Both the position numbers and the translations under genes were made by a program. The notes under the pieces were generated by a model. It had not been told where the DNA came from. It saw only the letters and a program-made list of their open reading frames with translations, and searched no databases. This document shows, piece by piece, positions 34,096-43,020 of a DNA stretch of 64,000 bases. How positions within the stretch are numbered: position 1 is the stretch's first letter; every line of letters starts with the position of its first letter. This DNA comes from Aneurinibacillus aneurinilyticus ATCC 12856 (lineage in GTDB: Bacteria > Bacillota > Bacilli > Aneurinibacillales > Aneurinibacillaceae): the NCBI RefSeq assembly GCF_000466385.1, contig NZ_KE952847.1:1-64000 (forward strand). Direction: 5' to 3'.

Positions 34096-34785
34096 TTAGT
34101 GCGAAATTAAAGAAAGCCGCTTATCTAGCGACTCAATGGGTGTACCTGTTTTCTGTTTTGGTTGTTTTGGCAGTTTGCTGATAAGCGAGTTAGTAACTGC
34201 CATCCTGCTAAAGATAAGACTATCCGTCAAATCCGGTGGTTCACTTTCCATGAACATGATTTTGTCTGCAAAACCAAGTTCAATCGCTTTATTGGAATTC
34301 ATCCATGACTCTGCATCCATTAGATGGGAGAGTTTTGTTCGAGAAAGACCCGTTTTTAACTCATAGGCATTAATAATGCTTTCCTTGACCTCATCCAATA
34401 GAGCCTTTGCCCGCAACATTTCCTCACTGTCACCGATAGCAATCGTTGATGGATTATGAATCATAAGCATGGAAACTGGGGACATATACACATCTCCACC
34501 CGCCATTGCAATAACGGATGCCGCACTTGCCGCAAGCCCATCAATCTTTACAGTGACTTTTCCGGTATACTCCATCAGCATGTTATAAATCTGAGCTGCT
34601 GCAAACACATCACCACCAGGGGAATTAATCCACACCGTAATATCGCCAGTGCCTGCCAGCAGTTCATCCTTAAACATCTTAGGTGTGACCTCATCGCCCC
34701 ACCACGTTTCTTCGGATATCACTCCATTTAAATAGAGGGTACGTACTTCATCTGAATCTCGCACCCAGTTCCAGAACTTCCTCAT
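34096..34785 (-). CDS. Head maturation protease, ClpP-related
   Basis: The 229-residue product has a ClpP fold: TVWINSPGGDVFAAAQIYNM, DGLAASAASVIAMAGG (catalytic Ser in the ASAAS segment) and SMLMIHNPSTIAIG (catalytic His). It cleaves the capsid delta domain and itself during prohead maturation. The ATG overlaps the portal stop codon region (TAAATG) and follows GGAGGTCAGTA, so translation is coupled. Confidence 0.94.
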   Translation of the reverse strand: MRKFWNWVRDSDEVRTLYLNGVISEETWWGDEVTPKMFKDELLAGTGDITVWINSPGGDVFAAAQIYNMLMEYTGKVTVKIDGLAASAASVIAMAGGDVYMSPVSMLMIHNPSTIAIGDSEEMLRAKALLDEVKESIINAYELKTGLSRTKLSHLMDAESWMNSNKAIELGFADKIMFMESEPPDLTDSLIFSRMAVTNSLISKLPKQPKQKTGTPIESLDKRLSLISH

Positions 34786-36030
34786 TTACTGACCTCCTTC
34801 GGTTTTGGCAAACGCACCTGCGTCAGCCAGTTTCGTCATATTTCCGTTAACCAGATATAAATCGCCGCCTTCCTCAGCCGGTATCCGGTTCATATCCTCC
34901 AGTTCACGGATATCGTTGGCTGACATCCAGCCATTTTGTCGACCTGTAGCGTAGCCATTCATACGACTTTGGTAATCACCACGAAGCAGACCGTCCAAAT
35001 TGAACTTGATAAACAGTGAAGTTTTCTCAGAAGGCAAAATAAGTGATTGCTGGAGACTTTGTTCCCATCGCACCACCCACGGATCGAGGGTGTACTTTAC
35101 AAACTCCAACGATTGCTGCTCAATATTGGAAAAACTAGACTTCTCAAGATCACCCACCATATGAGGCGGTACTCGGAAAATCCTCGCTATCTCATTAATT
35201 TGGAATTTCCGTGTTTCAAGAAATTGCGCCTGTTCCGGCGGGATACCAATAGCTTGAAACTTCATGCCTTCTTCCAACACAGCAATTTTGTGAGCATTTC
35301 CTGTGCCTTGGTAAGCGCTATTCCAACTATCCTTGACCCTCTGTATATCTTTGATTACTCCTGGGTGTTCCAGCACACCTCCCGGATTAGCACCATTGGC
35401 AAAGAATGCCGCACCGTATTCTTCAGTAGCAAGTGACATTCCGATTGCATTTTTCGCCATAGCGATTGGGCTATAGCCAATGAGTCCATCAAAACCTAAG
35501 CCAGGTATGTGTAGAACTTCATCTTTACGGAGTGTGACATAGCCACCTTTTGGGTTTAGGCCACTTTCATCAGTATCACGATAGTAGGTATAGACCAGCT
35601 CTCCGTTTGTTACTCGACTAACTTCCATCTTGTTAGGAAGTAGGGGATAAAGTGCAACTGCCTGCCCACGACCGTTTCTGACCACCTGTGCATAGGCATT
35701 TCCCCAAAGTAAAAGATGACTCATCAGTGTTTCTCGAAACACGAATGAAGTCATCTCTGGATTTGGTTCATCATGAAGAAGGTAATACAACGGGTGGAAA
35801 GGAATCCTTTCTTTACCTCCATCAGAACGATATCTATATACATGAAGTGGCAGTCCGGCAATCGCTTCAGCTAATATCCTTACGCAGGCATACACTGCTG
35901 TTGCCTGCATTGCAGTACGTTCATTAACCATTTTGCCAGATGACGTACCGCCAAACAGGAAGGAGAACGCACTACCCACACGATTTTGCGGTTTGTCTCT
36001 TGAACGAAACAGTCCTTTTATTAGATTCAT
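34786..36030 (-). CDS. Phage portal protein
   Basis: The 414-residue product matches HK97-type portals: NERTAMQATAVYACVRILAE, GLPLHVYRYRSDGGKERIPF, WGNAYAQVVRNGRGQAVALY, LHIPGLGFDGLIGYSPI, EEYGAAFFANGANPGGVLEH and RIFRVPPHMVGDLEKSSFSN. It forms the dodecameric DNA gate at one vertex. ATG 36030 follows GGAGGTGATGCC. Confidence 0.95.
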   Translation of the reverse strand: MNLIKGLFRSRDKPQNRVGSAFSFLFGGTSSGKMVNERTAMQATAVYACVRILAEAIAGLPLHVYRYRSDGGKERIPFHPLYYLLHDEPNPEMTSFVFRETLMSHLLLWGNAYAQVVRNGRGQAVALYPLLPNKMEVSRVTNGELVYTYYRDTDESGLNPKGGYVTLRKDEVLHIPGLGFDGLIGYSPIAMAKNAIGMSLATEEYGAAFFANGANPGGVLEHPGVIKDIQRVKDSWNSAYQGTGNAHKIAVLEEGMKFQAIGIPPEQAQFLETRKFQINEIARIFRVPPHMVGDLEKSSFSNIEQQSLEFVKYTLDPWVVRWEQSLQQSLILPSEKTSLFIKFNLDGLLRGDYQSRMNGYATGRQNGWMSANDIRELEDMNRIPAEEGGDLYLVNGNMTKLADAGAFAKTEGGQ

Positions 36031-36073
36031 AGGCATCACCTCCGAATATAAACATTGTGCTAACCATTAAGGT

Positions 36074-37678
36074 TTAAAAGACAATCAAACCTCGCTCGTC
36101 ATACACCGAATCTCCACTATTACCTGAGCCACAACGAATAGCACGATCAAGTGCCATGATAGTTGCCACCGCGCCATCTATTTTTTCTGTACTTTTTTCT
36201 TTATCCGGCTTCACGTTGCCCGCCGGATCAGTTTTTATAAAGATGTTGTCCATCATCCAACGAAGCACTGGATGCCCACCGTGTGCTATTCTTTCTTCTA
36301 ATGTCAATTTCATCAGTTCTTTGGTTGGTGGTGACATATCTTTAAAGCCTTGACCGAAAGGAACGACAGTAAAGCCTAATCCTTCAAGGTTCTGAACCAT
36401 TTGAACAGCTCCCCAACGGTCAAAAGCAATTTCTCGAATGTTATACTTTTCTCCAAGTTCCTCAATAAACCGCTCAATGTAGCCGTAATGTACTACATTG
36501 CCTTCTGTAGTTAGAATATACCCTTGCTTCTCCCAAAGATCGTATTGCACATGGTCTCTTCGGACTCGGAGGTCAATGTTGTCCTCTGGCATCCAAAAAT
36601 ACGGAAGAACAACGTACTTATCTGTTTCATCCTCCGGTGGAAACACCAACACAAAGGCTGTAATGTCTGTTGTAGAAGATAGGTCAAGACCTCCATAACA
36701 TACCCGCCCTTCAAGACTTTCTGGAATAACTGGAAATGCACAGGCATCCCATTTTGCCATTGGCATCCAACGGACAGACTGTTTAACCCATTGATTCAAG
36801 CGCAATTGCCGGAAGCTATTTTCCTCAGCTGGGTTCTGCTTTGCACTTTCACAAGCAGCCCTTACCTTGTCAATCCCCACCGTAATTCCCAAGCTTGGAT
36901 TTGCTTTCTTCCACACTTTTGGATCTGTCCAATCATCCTCTTCTTTGGCACCATAGATTACGGGATAAAAGGTAGGGTCGTATTTTCTGCCCTCAATAAT
37001 ATCAACCGCTTTTTGGTGTGTTTCGTAGCAGATACTCTGAGTATCCGTCCCCGCAGTGGTGATAAGAAAATACAGCGGTTGGGTCCTTGCATCCCCAGAT
37101 CCTTTCGTCATAACATCAAATAGTTTCCGATTTGGCTGAGTATGAAGTTCATCAAAAACAACACCATGTATATTGAAGCCGTGTTTGGAGTAGGCTTCAG
37201 CCGACAATACCTGATAGAAGCTGTTGGTCGGCAGGTACACCAATCGCTTAGTTGAAGCAAGCAACTTTACTCGTTTATTCAGCGCTGGACACATCCGCAC
37301 CATATCGGCTGCTACTTCAAATACAATTGATGCCTGCTGGCGATCTGCGGCACAACCGTATACCTCTGCTCGTTCTTCACCATCTCCACAAGTGAGGAGA
37401 AGTGCGATTGCTGCTGCAAGCTCGCTTTTTCCCATCTTTTTAGGTATTTCTATATAAGCCGTGTTAAACTGCCGGTATCCATTAGGTTTTAAGATACCGA
37501 ATAAATCACGGACAATTTGCTCCTGCCAATCGATAAGTTCAAAAGGCTTACCTGCCCATAAACCTTTCGTATGGGAGAGTGCTTCGATAAAAGCTACAGC
37601 GTAATCAGCAGCATCCTCATCGTAATATGAACCATCAGCTATAAAGGCGGTCGGCTTATATTTCTTCAGTTTCCGCAT
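36074..37678 (-). CDS. Terminase large subunit
   Basis: A protein of 534 residues. The N-terminal ATPase has PKKMGKSELAAAIALLLTCG (Walker A-like) and FNIHGVVFDELHTQPN (Walker B), then TTAGTD (coupling motif). The C-terminal nuclease has CYGGLDLSSTTDITAFVLVF (metal-binding Asp) and EIAFDRWGAV, and ends with KIDGAVATIMALDRAI. It pumps phage DNA into the head and cuts it. ATG 37678 follows GGGGCGGTGTTT. Confidence 0.96.
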   Translation of the reverse strand: MRKLKKYKPTAFIADGSYYDEDAADYAVAFIEALSHTKGLWAGKPFELIDWQEQIVRDLFGILKPNGYRQFNTAYIEIPKKMGKSELAAAIALLLTCGDGEERAEVYGCAADRQQASIVFEVAADMVRMCPALNKRVKLLASTKRLVYLPTNSFYQVLSAEAYSKHGFNIHGVVFDELHTQPNRKLFDVMTKGSGDARTQPLYFLITTAGTDTQSICYETHQKAVDIIEGRKYDPTFYPVIYGAKEEDDWTDPKVWKKANPSLGITVGIDKVRAACESAKQNPAEENSFRQLRLNQWVKQSVRWMPMAKWDACAFPVIPESLEGRVCYGGLDLSSTTDITAFVLVFPPEDETDKYVVLPYFWMPEDNIDLRVRRDHVQYDLWEKQGYILTTEGNVVHYGYIERFIEELGEKYNIREIAFDRWGAVQMVQNLEGLGFTVVPFGQGFKDMSPPTKELMKLTLEERIAHGGHPVLRWMMDNIFIKTDPAGNVKPDKEKSTEKIDGAVATIMALDRAIRCGSGNSGDSVYDERGLIVF

Positions 37679-37766
37679 AAACACCGCCCCTTTATGAAAA
37701 AGGACAAAAGAAAAGAGCCTCAATCCTATAGATGAAGCCCTACTTCTTATCCTAGTTTAATTTTAT

Positions 37767-37955
37767 TTACTTATTTTCATCCACTTCCCCCGTCAGTATG
37801 AAATGAGCATATTCCGTTTTATGGTCTATTAAATAGACTACCAATTCATAAAACCCTCGTTCATTTGCTTCATACTGGACTCGGTTTGCATCAAACATAT
37901 TTGTGACTCCACTTTCTCGGATGGAAAGGATTTGTTCTTTGATTATCTCATTCAT
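37767..37955 (-). CDS. DUF5049 small phage protein
   Basis: The 62-residue product (EIIKEQILSIRESGVTNMFD, ANRVQYEANERGFYELVVYL) matches DUF5049, small proteins found just before the terminase gene in Bacillota phages. No function is established. AGGAGGTAATAA precedes the ATG at 37955. Confidence 0.8.
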   Translation of the reverse strand: MNEIIKEQILSIRESGVTNMFDANRVQYEANERGFYELVVYLIDHKTEYAHFILTGEVDENK

Positions 37956-37978
37956 TTATTACCTCCTCCGATTCATGT

Positions 37979-38206
37979 TTACTCTTCGATTCTCTTGCAT
38001 AAATCCTCACCAAAGGCTACTCCAAGGGAACCACCCGAATCCCAACTGACATGAATCGTTCCTATGTCATCAACACTAGTAACCGTACCTTTAGATCCAG
38101 GCTGAAGTTTAGTATAAGGGTCGTTCATTTTAAGTAGCATCACACGTGTTCCTGGAGTGTAATAGCTTCTAAGTTGCGTTAGCATTTCTGGGTGAATGAT
38201 ATTCAT
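37979..38206 (-). CDS. DUF4314 protein
   Basis: The 75-residue product (LRSYYTPGTRVMLLKMNDPY, GSKGTVTSVDDIGTIHVSWD, GGSLGVAFGEDLCKRIEE) is a small SH3-like beta barrel of the DUF4314 type, common in phages and conjugative elements. A nucleic-acid or protein-binding role is plausible but unproven. GGAGGTGAGTGAAC precedes the ATG, which overlaps the upstream gene stop. Confidence 0.85.
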   Translation of the reverse strand: MNIIHPEMLTQLRSYYTPGTRVMLLKMNDPYTKLQPGSKGTVTSVDDIGTIHVSWDSGGSLGVAFGEDLCKRIEE

Positions 38207-38901
38207 TGTTCACTCACCTCCTGCTTGGCCGTTCCGCTTTTGAAAGCGGAGCTACCTGAAAGCTTGGAAAGGAGAATCTTTCGTTCCATCTTATATTCTG
38301 GTCCGATAAAACCAAGCCTTAGCAGGAAGCAACGGAAAGCATATTTTTCATTCTCTACTGATTTCTCGGTGGAGTTGACACGGGTCTGTTTTTTCGCCAT
38401 TTCGCAAAGTGCCGTGACAAAATGGGTGTATGCCTTAACCTCCTCTGAGGAGCACTCACCTTGAAACCAAGGGAATGCTACAAATTCCTCATATACAATG
38501 ATGGGAATGGAATCCGTATCAATTGCTTTCTTTATTAGAGTTGCTTTGCTCTCTACCAGTCCTTTTAGGTTCTCGAGTGCCGTATCGGTAAAATCCGCCC
38601 GTGGCATTTGAATTATCAGATTGATAGATTCTTCCGCTTTATTGGTTTCTGCCTTAGGAGGTGTTGTGTCAAATTCTTCCGAAATTGCTTTAAAGTCGTG
38701 GAGACCCAATAGATCATCAACCAGTTCCTTATTATCTGGTCCACTTAGAACTCCGTTTTTGTTAACATTGTAGTCTGCCACCTCATATGCAAATGTAGGT
38801 GCACCGAGGTATTTAACAGGAACATTCAGTTCTTGGCTGATCGCGTTAACCAGTGCTTTTCTTTTTGGTCCTGTAACATTATAGTTAATCTTCATTTTCA
38901 T
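38203..38901 (-). CDS. Virulence-related-protein-like phage protein
   Basis: The 232-residue product (INYNVTGPKRKALVNAISQE, VPVKYLGAPTFAYEVADYNV, IVYEEFVAFPWFQGECSSEE, VTALCEMAKKQTRV, FAFRCFLLRLGFIGPEY-like end) matches a family often labelled virulence-related protein in Bacillota prophages, with no demonstrated activity. A second in-frame ATG lies at 38895. It sits between the methyltransferase and DUF4314 genes. Confidence 0.65.
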   Translation of the reverse strand: MKMKINYNVTGPKRKALVNAISQELNVPVKYLGAPTFAYEVADYNVNKNGVLSGPDNKELVDDLLGLHDFKAISEEFDTTPPKAETNKAEESINLIIQMPRADFTDTALENLKGLVESKATLIKKAIDTDSIPIIVYEEFVAFPWFQGECSSEEVKAYTHFVTALCEMAKKQTRVNSTEKSVENEKYAFRCFLLRLGFIGPEYKMERKILLSKLSGSSAFKSGTAKQEVSEQ

Positions 38902-38995
38902 ACCGCCTTTCTATTTTCGGTACGTACATATATCACTCTAAAAGCTGTTATTATCAAGTCATTTAGAGCATCTTTCTGTAGAAAATACTGTTCTA

Positions 38996-40252
38996 TTAAT
39001 CGGCGGTATTTTGTGTAGATAAATCAACATTTGGCAGGTCACCATATCTAAATTTCGAACCATCTCTTAAAAGAAACACACCATCCGAGTTTCCGACTTG
39101 CTCAATATACCTTTCCACAATGACATCACAGTACTTTTCATCCAGTTCAATGGTGTAGCAAATTCTATCGGTCTGCTCACAAGCAATCAGTGTACTTCCT
39201 GAACCACCAAAGGGATCAAGCACGATGCAGTTACTAAGGCTTGAGTTCATAATGGGGTATGCCACAAGTGCCACTGGTTTCATGGTTGGATGGTCGCCAT
39301 TTTTCTTTGGTTTCTCAAACTCCCAGATGGTGGTCTGCTTGCGGTCTGAATACCAGAGATGCTTGCCTTTCTTTTTCCATCCAAAGAGTACTGGTTCATG
39401 CTGCCACTGATATGGGGAGCGACCGAGAACAAGGGACTGCTTTTTCCATATACAAGTACCGGAAAGATAAAATCCTGCATCGGAGAATGCTCTTCTAAAA
39501 TTGAGTCCTTCCGTATCAGCATGAAATACATAAATAGATGCGTCCTTTGCCATCGCTGCTTCGGTGTTTTGAAATGCCGCAAGCAGAAAATCATAGAACG
39601 CTTCATTAGCCATATTGTCATTTTTGATTTTTCCAGCAGTGCCTTCATAGTTGACGTTATATGGAGGGTCCGTAACTACCAGATTGGCAGCTTTCCCATC
39701 CATCAAGACATCAAAGGTGTCTTTCTTTGTACTGTCTCCACAGACTAATCGATGCTGTCCAAGTAGCCAAACATCCCCTAAATGCGAAACAGCGGGCTTT
39801 TTCAGCTCGCTGTCTACATCAAAATCATCTTCTTTTATATTATCCTTAAGGGAATCCTTGAAAAGATCGTCCAACTCTCCCGGGTCAAAACCTGTCAAAG
39901 ACACATCAAAGTCTGAAGCATTTAGGTCCGTGATGAGAAGTGCTAATTTGTCTTTATCCCAATCACCACTAATTTTATTTAGTGCAATGTTCAGCGCCTT
40001 CTCCTTTTGCTCATCCATTTCAACTACTACGCATTCTATCTCATCTATACCCATACTAAGCAGGACTTTTAAACGCTGATGACCTCCGATAACTCTGCCT
40101 GTAGTCTTATTCCATATAACGGGTTCTACATAACCAAACTCCTCAAGGGAGCGTTTAAGTTTCTCATATTCCGAATCACTCGGTTTTAAATCTTTCCTTG
40201 GGTTATATTCAGCGGGGATGAGTTGTTTAGTTTTAATCTTCTCTATCAACAT
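38996..40252 (-). CDS. DNA methyltransferase with ParB-like N-terminal domain
   Basis: A protein of 418 residues. Residues about 1-105 are a ParB-like domain (LIPAEYNPRKDLKPSDSEY, RVIGGHQRLKVLLSMGIDEI). The rest is an N4/N6 amino-methyltransferase: DPPYNVNYEG (catalytic motif IV) comes first, and VLDPFGGSGSTLIACEQTDR (SAM-binding motif I) near the end, the beta-class order. It probably methylates phage DNA against host restriction. ATG 40252 overlaps the end of the SAM synthetase gene by 20 bases, so enzyme and cofactor supply are coupled. Confidence 0.92.
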   Translation of the reverse strand: MLIEKIKTKQLIPAEYNPRKDLKPSDSEYEKLKRSLEEFGYVEPVIWNKTTGRVIGGHQRLKVLLSMGIDEIECVVVEMDEQKEKALNIALNKISGDWDKDKLALLITDLNASDFDVSLTGFDPGELDDLFKDSLKDNIKEDDFDVDSELKKPAVSHLGDVWLLGQHRLVCGDSTKKDTFDVLMDGKAANLVVTDPPYNVNYEGTAGKIKNDNMANEAFYDFLLAAFQNTEAAMAKDASIYVFHADTEGLNFRRAFSDAGFYLSGTCIWKKQSLVLGRSPYQWQHEPVLFGWKKKGKHLWYSDRKQTTIWEFEKPKKNGDHPTMKPVALVAYPIMNSSLSNCIVLDPFGGSGSTLIACEQTDRICYTIELDEKYCDVIVERYIEQVGNSDGVFLLRDGSKFRYGDLPNVDLSTQNTAD

Positions 40253-41408
40253 ACTTTTCCACCGCCTTTCTAAATTCACTGTATTTATTTACATCCTCCC
40301 ACGGGAACAGACAACTGTTAAAGTGACCATAAGCCGCGGTGTCAGAGTAAATCACATTTCTAAGACGCAGTTTTTCAATGATGGCCGCAGGTCTTAAGTT
40401 GAAAGTTTCCTGGGCAGCAAGAGTTAATATTTCATCAGAAATAGTGCCAGTACCAAGGGTATTTACAGTAAAGGCTACTGGGTTTGCCTTACCAATGGCA
40501 TAGGAAATACTCACTTCACATTTCTTGGCATAGCCACACCAAACGATATGCTTGGCAATATACCGAGCCATGTAAGCACCGCTTCGGTCAACTTTTGTTG
40601 GGTCTTTACCACAAAGAGCACCACCTCCATGAGATGCAAGCCCTCCATAGGTATCGACCATGATTTTTCTTCCAGTCAAACCCGTATCGGCAGCGGGTCC
40701 ACCAAGTACGAACTGACCTGATGGATTGATGAGAATTTCTGTTTCATCATCAAAAGGGAAGTCTTCAAAGCACTGCCATAAGACATTGTTAAGGATATCT
40801 GCCTTAAGTTCTTCCTGTGTTTTATTCTTATCGTGCTGTACCGATATCACAATCGTCTTTATTCTTACTGGAGTGTCAGCTTCATATTCTACCGTTACTT
40901 GTGCTTTACCATCGGGAAGAATCCCTTTTATCAGCTTTCCTTTGCGACAATCATCCAGTCTTTTTACTATTCTGTGGGATAGTACAAGAGGGAGGGGGAG
41001 CATTTCCCTTGTTTCCTTTGTAGCATAGCCATACATAGTCCCCTGGTCTCCAGCACCTATGGAACCGTACTGTTCGTTTATTCCATTTCGTACTTCCAGT
41101 GCGGTATTCACACCAGCCGCAATATCTACACTTTGACTATGTATATATACATAAATCAAAAATTTTAGAGGGTTGTATCCAATCTCTTTTAGGACATTTC
41201 TAACAATGTATCGGATGTCGATTTTCCCGCTGCAGGAGATCTCGCCCGCCACGATAATTTTTCCTTTAGTCGCTATAATCTCGCAAGCCACCCTTGATGC
41301 CCTATCTTTACGTAGGCAAGCTTCCAAAATGCTATCTGCTATGATGTCGCATAGTTTATCAGGATGTCCAGCACATACACTTTCTGCTGTTAAATATCTC
41401 TTACTCAT
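40233..41408 (-). CDS. metK: Phage-encoded S-adenosylmethionine synthetase
   Basis: The 391-residue product has the MetK landmarks: ESVCAGHPDKLCDIIADSIL (ATP-binding His), GAGDQGTMYGYATKETREML (signature hexapeptide), GGLASHGGGALCGKDPTKVD (P-loop-like) and RSGAYMARYIAKHIVWCGYA. It makes SAM from methionine and ATP. It sits between the small terminase gene and the methyltransferase gene, a metabolic addition rather than a structural gene. Two Cys-rich segments and a shorter C-terminus than host MetK suggest a phage-type lineage. ATG 41408 was chosen for MSKRYLTAES. Confidence 0.95.
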   Translation of the reverse strand: MSKRYLTAESVCAGHPDKLCDIIADSILEACLRKDRASRVACEIIATKGKIIVAGEISCSGKIDIRYIVRNVLKEIGYNPLKFLIYVYIHSQSVDIAAGVNTALEVRNGINEQYGSIGAGDQGTMYGYATKETREMLPLPLVLSHRIVKRLDDCRKGKLIKGILPDGKAQVTVEYEADTPVRIKTIVISVQHDKNKTQEELKADILNNVLWQCFEDFPFDDETEILINPSGQFVLGGPAADTGLTGRKIMVDTYGGLASHGGGALCGKDPTKVDRSGAYMARYIAKHIVWCGYAKKCEVSISYAIGKANPVAFTVNTLGTGTISDEILTLAAQETFNLRPAAIIEKLRLRNVIYSDTAAYGHFNSCLFPWEDVNKYSEFRKAVEKYVDRED

Positions 41409-41428
41409 TACACCGTATCTCCTCATCT

Positions 41429-41980
41429 TTATTTTCCTCTGCGGGCAGATAGCAATCGCTCCATCACATCGTCCTGTGGGTTTAAACCAGAGTACTCTGT
41501 AGCACAGTTCTCCCTAACGATTTGATATATCTCCATCCATAGCCTGTTTGTCTGACTCATAAAGCTCTGGCTCATCGCTACATAAGGACTTTGAATTGCA
41601 TTGCCGGTAGTTGGATGCTTTGCTAGAAAACCAAACTCGGTTACCGCTTCCTCACACTGTATCCATCTGGCCGCACTCATGGCATACCGTTCTAGAAGCT
41701 GTGGAAGTACCAAATGGGCACATTCTCGCTCCTCAAGCCATTTCCATGTAATTTCATAGATTTCACTCGCTTCTAAGGTTTTCCCATCCTTTTGCACTGC
41801 GGAGAGCATGGCCCTTGGCTTTGGCATTTCCTGCCCCTTCAGGTCAGCAGTATTCTTGAACTCGACGACCTCAAGCTTTCTTTTACCGGGATTTCCCTCT
41901 GCAATTTTGTCAGCAAGTGGTTTTTTCTTTTGACCGGAGCCTATACGGGCGCCGCCTCGGTTTGTTCCGTCTTTGGCCAT
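41429..41980 (-). CDS. Terminase small subunit, P27 family
   Basis: The 183-residue product (GGARIGSGQKKKPLADKIAE, GNPGKRKLEVVEF, WKWLEERECAHLVLPQLLER, YAMSAARWIQCEEAVTEFG) is a P27-type small terminase, with an N-terminal basic G-R-P-like segment and helical core. It recognises the packaging site on phage DNA. Its distance from the large subunit gene is unusual: about 3.5 kb with the SAM synthetase, methyltransferase and three small genes between. Confidence 0.92.
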   Translation of the reverse strand: MAKDGTNRGGARIGSGQKKKPLADKIAEGNPGKRKLEVVEFKNTADLKGQEMPKPRAMLSAVQKDGKTLEASEIYEITWKWLEERECAHLVLPQLLERYAMSAARWIQCEEAVTEFGFLAKHPTTGNAIQSPYVAMSQSFMSQTNRLWMEIYQIVRENCATEYSGLNPQDDVMERLLSARRGK

Positions 41981-42091
41981 TCACTCACCTCTTTTCATCG
42001 ATGGACCTATTACCCCGTTTGAAACCGCGAATTTTCACGCGTTACCCCACGCCCGTTACACAAAGAAAAAGCTGTAGAGATTTGACTCCCC

Positions 42092-42451
42092 CTACCGGAT
42101 TCCCCAACGGTCTCCATCTCTTGCTGTGATTGCAGAGTGGCAAGGAGTACAAAGAGCCATCAGATTACTTCTATCGTGTGTCCCACCTCTTGCAAGTGGA
42201 AGAATGTGATGCACTTCAGTTGCCGGGGTCAGCTTTCCTTGTCTTTTGCATTCCTCGCAAAGAGGATGAGCTGCAATGTAACGGTCACGTATTCTTTTCC
42301 AAGCACGACCATAACGCTTACGGGTTGCTGGATCGCGGTCATACTTTTCATACCGTGTAGCTTCCTTCTTGCTATGTTCTTCACAAAAGCGACTGTCAGT
42401 CAGCTCTGGGCAACCAGGGTAAGAGCATGGTCGCTTAGGTTTCTTTGGCAT
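42092..42451 (-). CDS. HNH endonuclease next to terminase genes
   Basis: The 119-residue product has CSYPGCPELTDSRFCEEHSK (zinc Cys), YGRAWKRIRDRYIAAHPLCE, then EVHHILPLARGGTHDRSNLM (HNH His-His and Asn) and ALCTPCHSAITARDG. HNH proteins adjacent to the small terminase are needed for DNA packaging cuts in HK97-like phages such as phi-type cos phages. ATG 42451 follows GGAGGTGCAGT. It is the first gene of the late operon. Confidence 0.93.
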   Translation of the reverse strand: MPKKPKRPCSYPGCPELTDSRFCEEHSKKEATRYEKYDRDPATRKRYGRAWKRIRDRYIAAHPLCEECKRQGKLTPATEVHHILPLARGGTHDRSNLMALCTPCHSAITARDGDRWGIR

Positions 42452-42474
42452 ACTGCACCTCCTTTTGCCCATAG

Positions 42475-42512
42475 AAAAAGCCCTCGCAGGAGAAATGCTC
42501 CCGTGAAGGCTT
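42475..42512 (-). terminator. Terminator hairpin inside the late leader
   Basis: AAGCCCTCGCAGGAG (42478-42492) pairs with CTCCCGTGAAGGCTT (42498-42512) with a few mismatches around a short loop. On the minus strand the stem is followed by TTTTTC. It lies between the -10 box at 42538-42543 and the first late gene at 42451, so it would stop or attenuate transcripts entering the late operon. Confidence 0.65.
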
Positions 42513-42537
42513 CTGTTTATTAATATTCCATACTACT

Positions 42538-42602
42538 ATTATATAACTTTCACTACGGACAAACAGTGTCAACCTGTGCCAATGTGTGCCAAAGTATGCC
42601 AA
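42538..42602 (-). promoter_or_regulatory. Late promoter with four 10-base activator repeats
   Basis: Plus-strand units ACAGTGTCAA, CCTGTGCCAA, TGTGTGCCAA and AGTATGCCAA lie back to back at 42563-42602 with an exact 10-base period, one DNA turn. Downstream on the minus strand TATAAT lies at 42538-42543 with no good -35 at the right distance; TTGACA at 42567-42572 is 23 bases away. An activator bound to one face of the DNA would explain this. The DUF1492 protein, encoded directly upstream, is the likely candidate. Confidence 0.65.
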
Positions 42603-42606
42603 CTTT

Positions 42607-43020
42607 TTATTTTGGAACCTTTAAATGTTGCAAAGCGGATGAATGGAGTCTATGCACAGTTCTCATAGAAACATTAAGGTTGACACAGATTTCTTCCCAG
42701 TTAAGAAAGTTAATGTATCGGTAGCGAAGAATCAGCTTCTCATCCACGTTTTCCATCTGGTTAATTGCTTCACGAATATCCGATTTCAGCTTTACTAATT
42801 GTTCAACCTCTTGTTGTATCTGTTGCTCCAAATCTACTATTCTAATCACATATTTTTCAAAGGGCGGGTCAGTACTCTTGGTTCGACTAACTTTTTCCTC
42901 AAGCACAGGAGATGAAACACTTCTTGATAGATCTCTTAAGTTTTGTAGCTCTTCAAGGTCGGAATTAATCAATTCATTCAGACGATAAGCCTGTTTTAAG
43001 AATTCCTTAGCTGTCATCAT
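42607..43020 (-). CDS. DUF1492/sigma-like late transcription regulator
   Basis: The 137-residue product has a helical N-terminus (AKEFLKQAYRLNELINSDLE). Its C-terminal helix-turn-helix (LILRYRYINFLNWEEICVNL, VSMRTVHRLHSSALQHL) resembles sigma region 4. DUF1492 proteins belong with the ArpU/RinA group that switches on late phage genes. It ends four bases before a set of phased repeats in the late promoter region. GAGGTGGTGCG precedes the ATG at 43020. Confidence 0.85.
   Translation of the reverse strand: MMTAKEFLKQAYRLNELINSDLEELQNLRDLSRSVSSPVLEEKVSRTKSTDPPFEKYVIRIVDLEQQIQQEVEQLVKLKSDIREAINQMENVDEKLILRYRYINFLNWEEICVNLNVSMRTVHRLHSSALQHLKVPK

Noticed and set aside
42567-42572. TTGACA as the -35 box of the late promoter
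   Set aside because: It is 23 bases from TATAAT, too far for sigma-A, and it forms part of the phased 10-base repeats.
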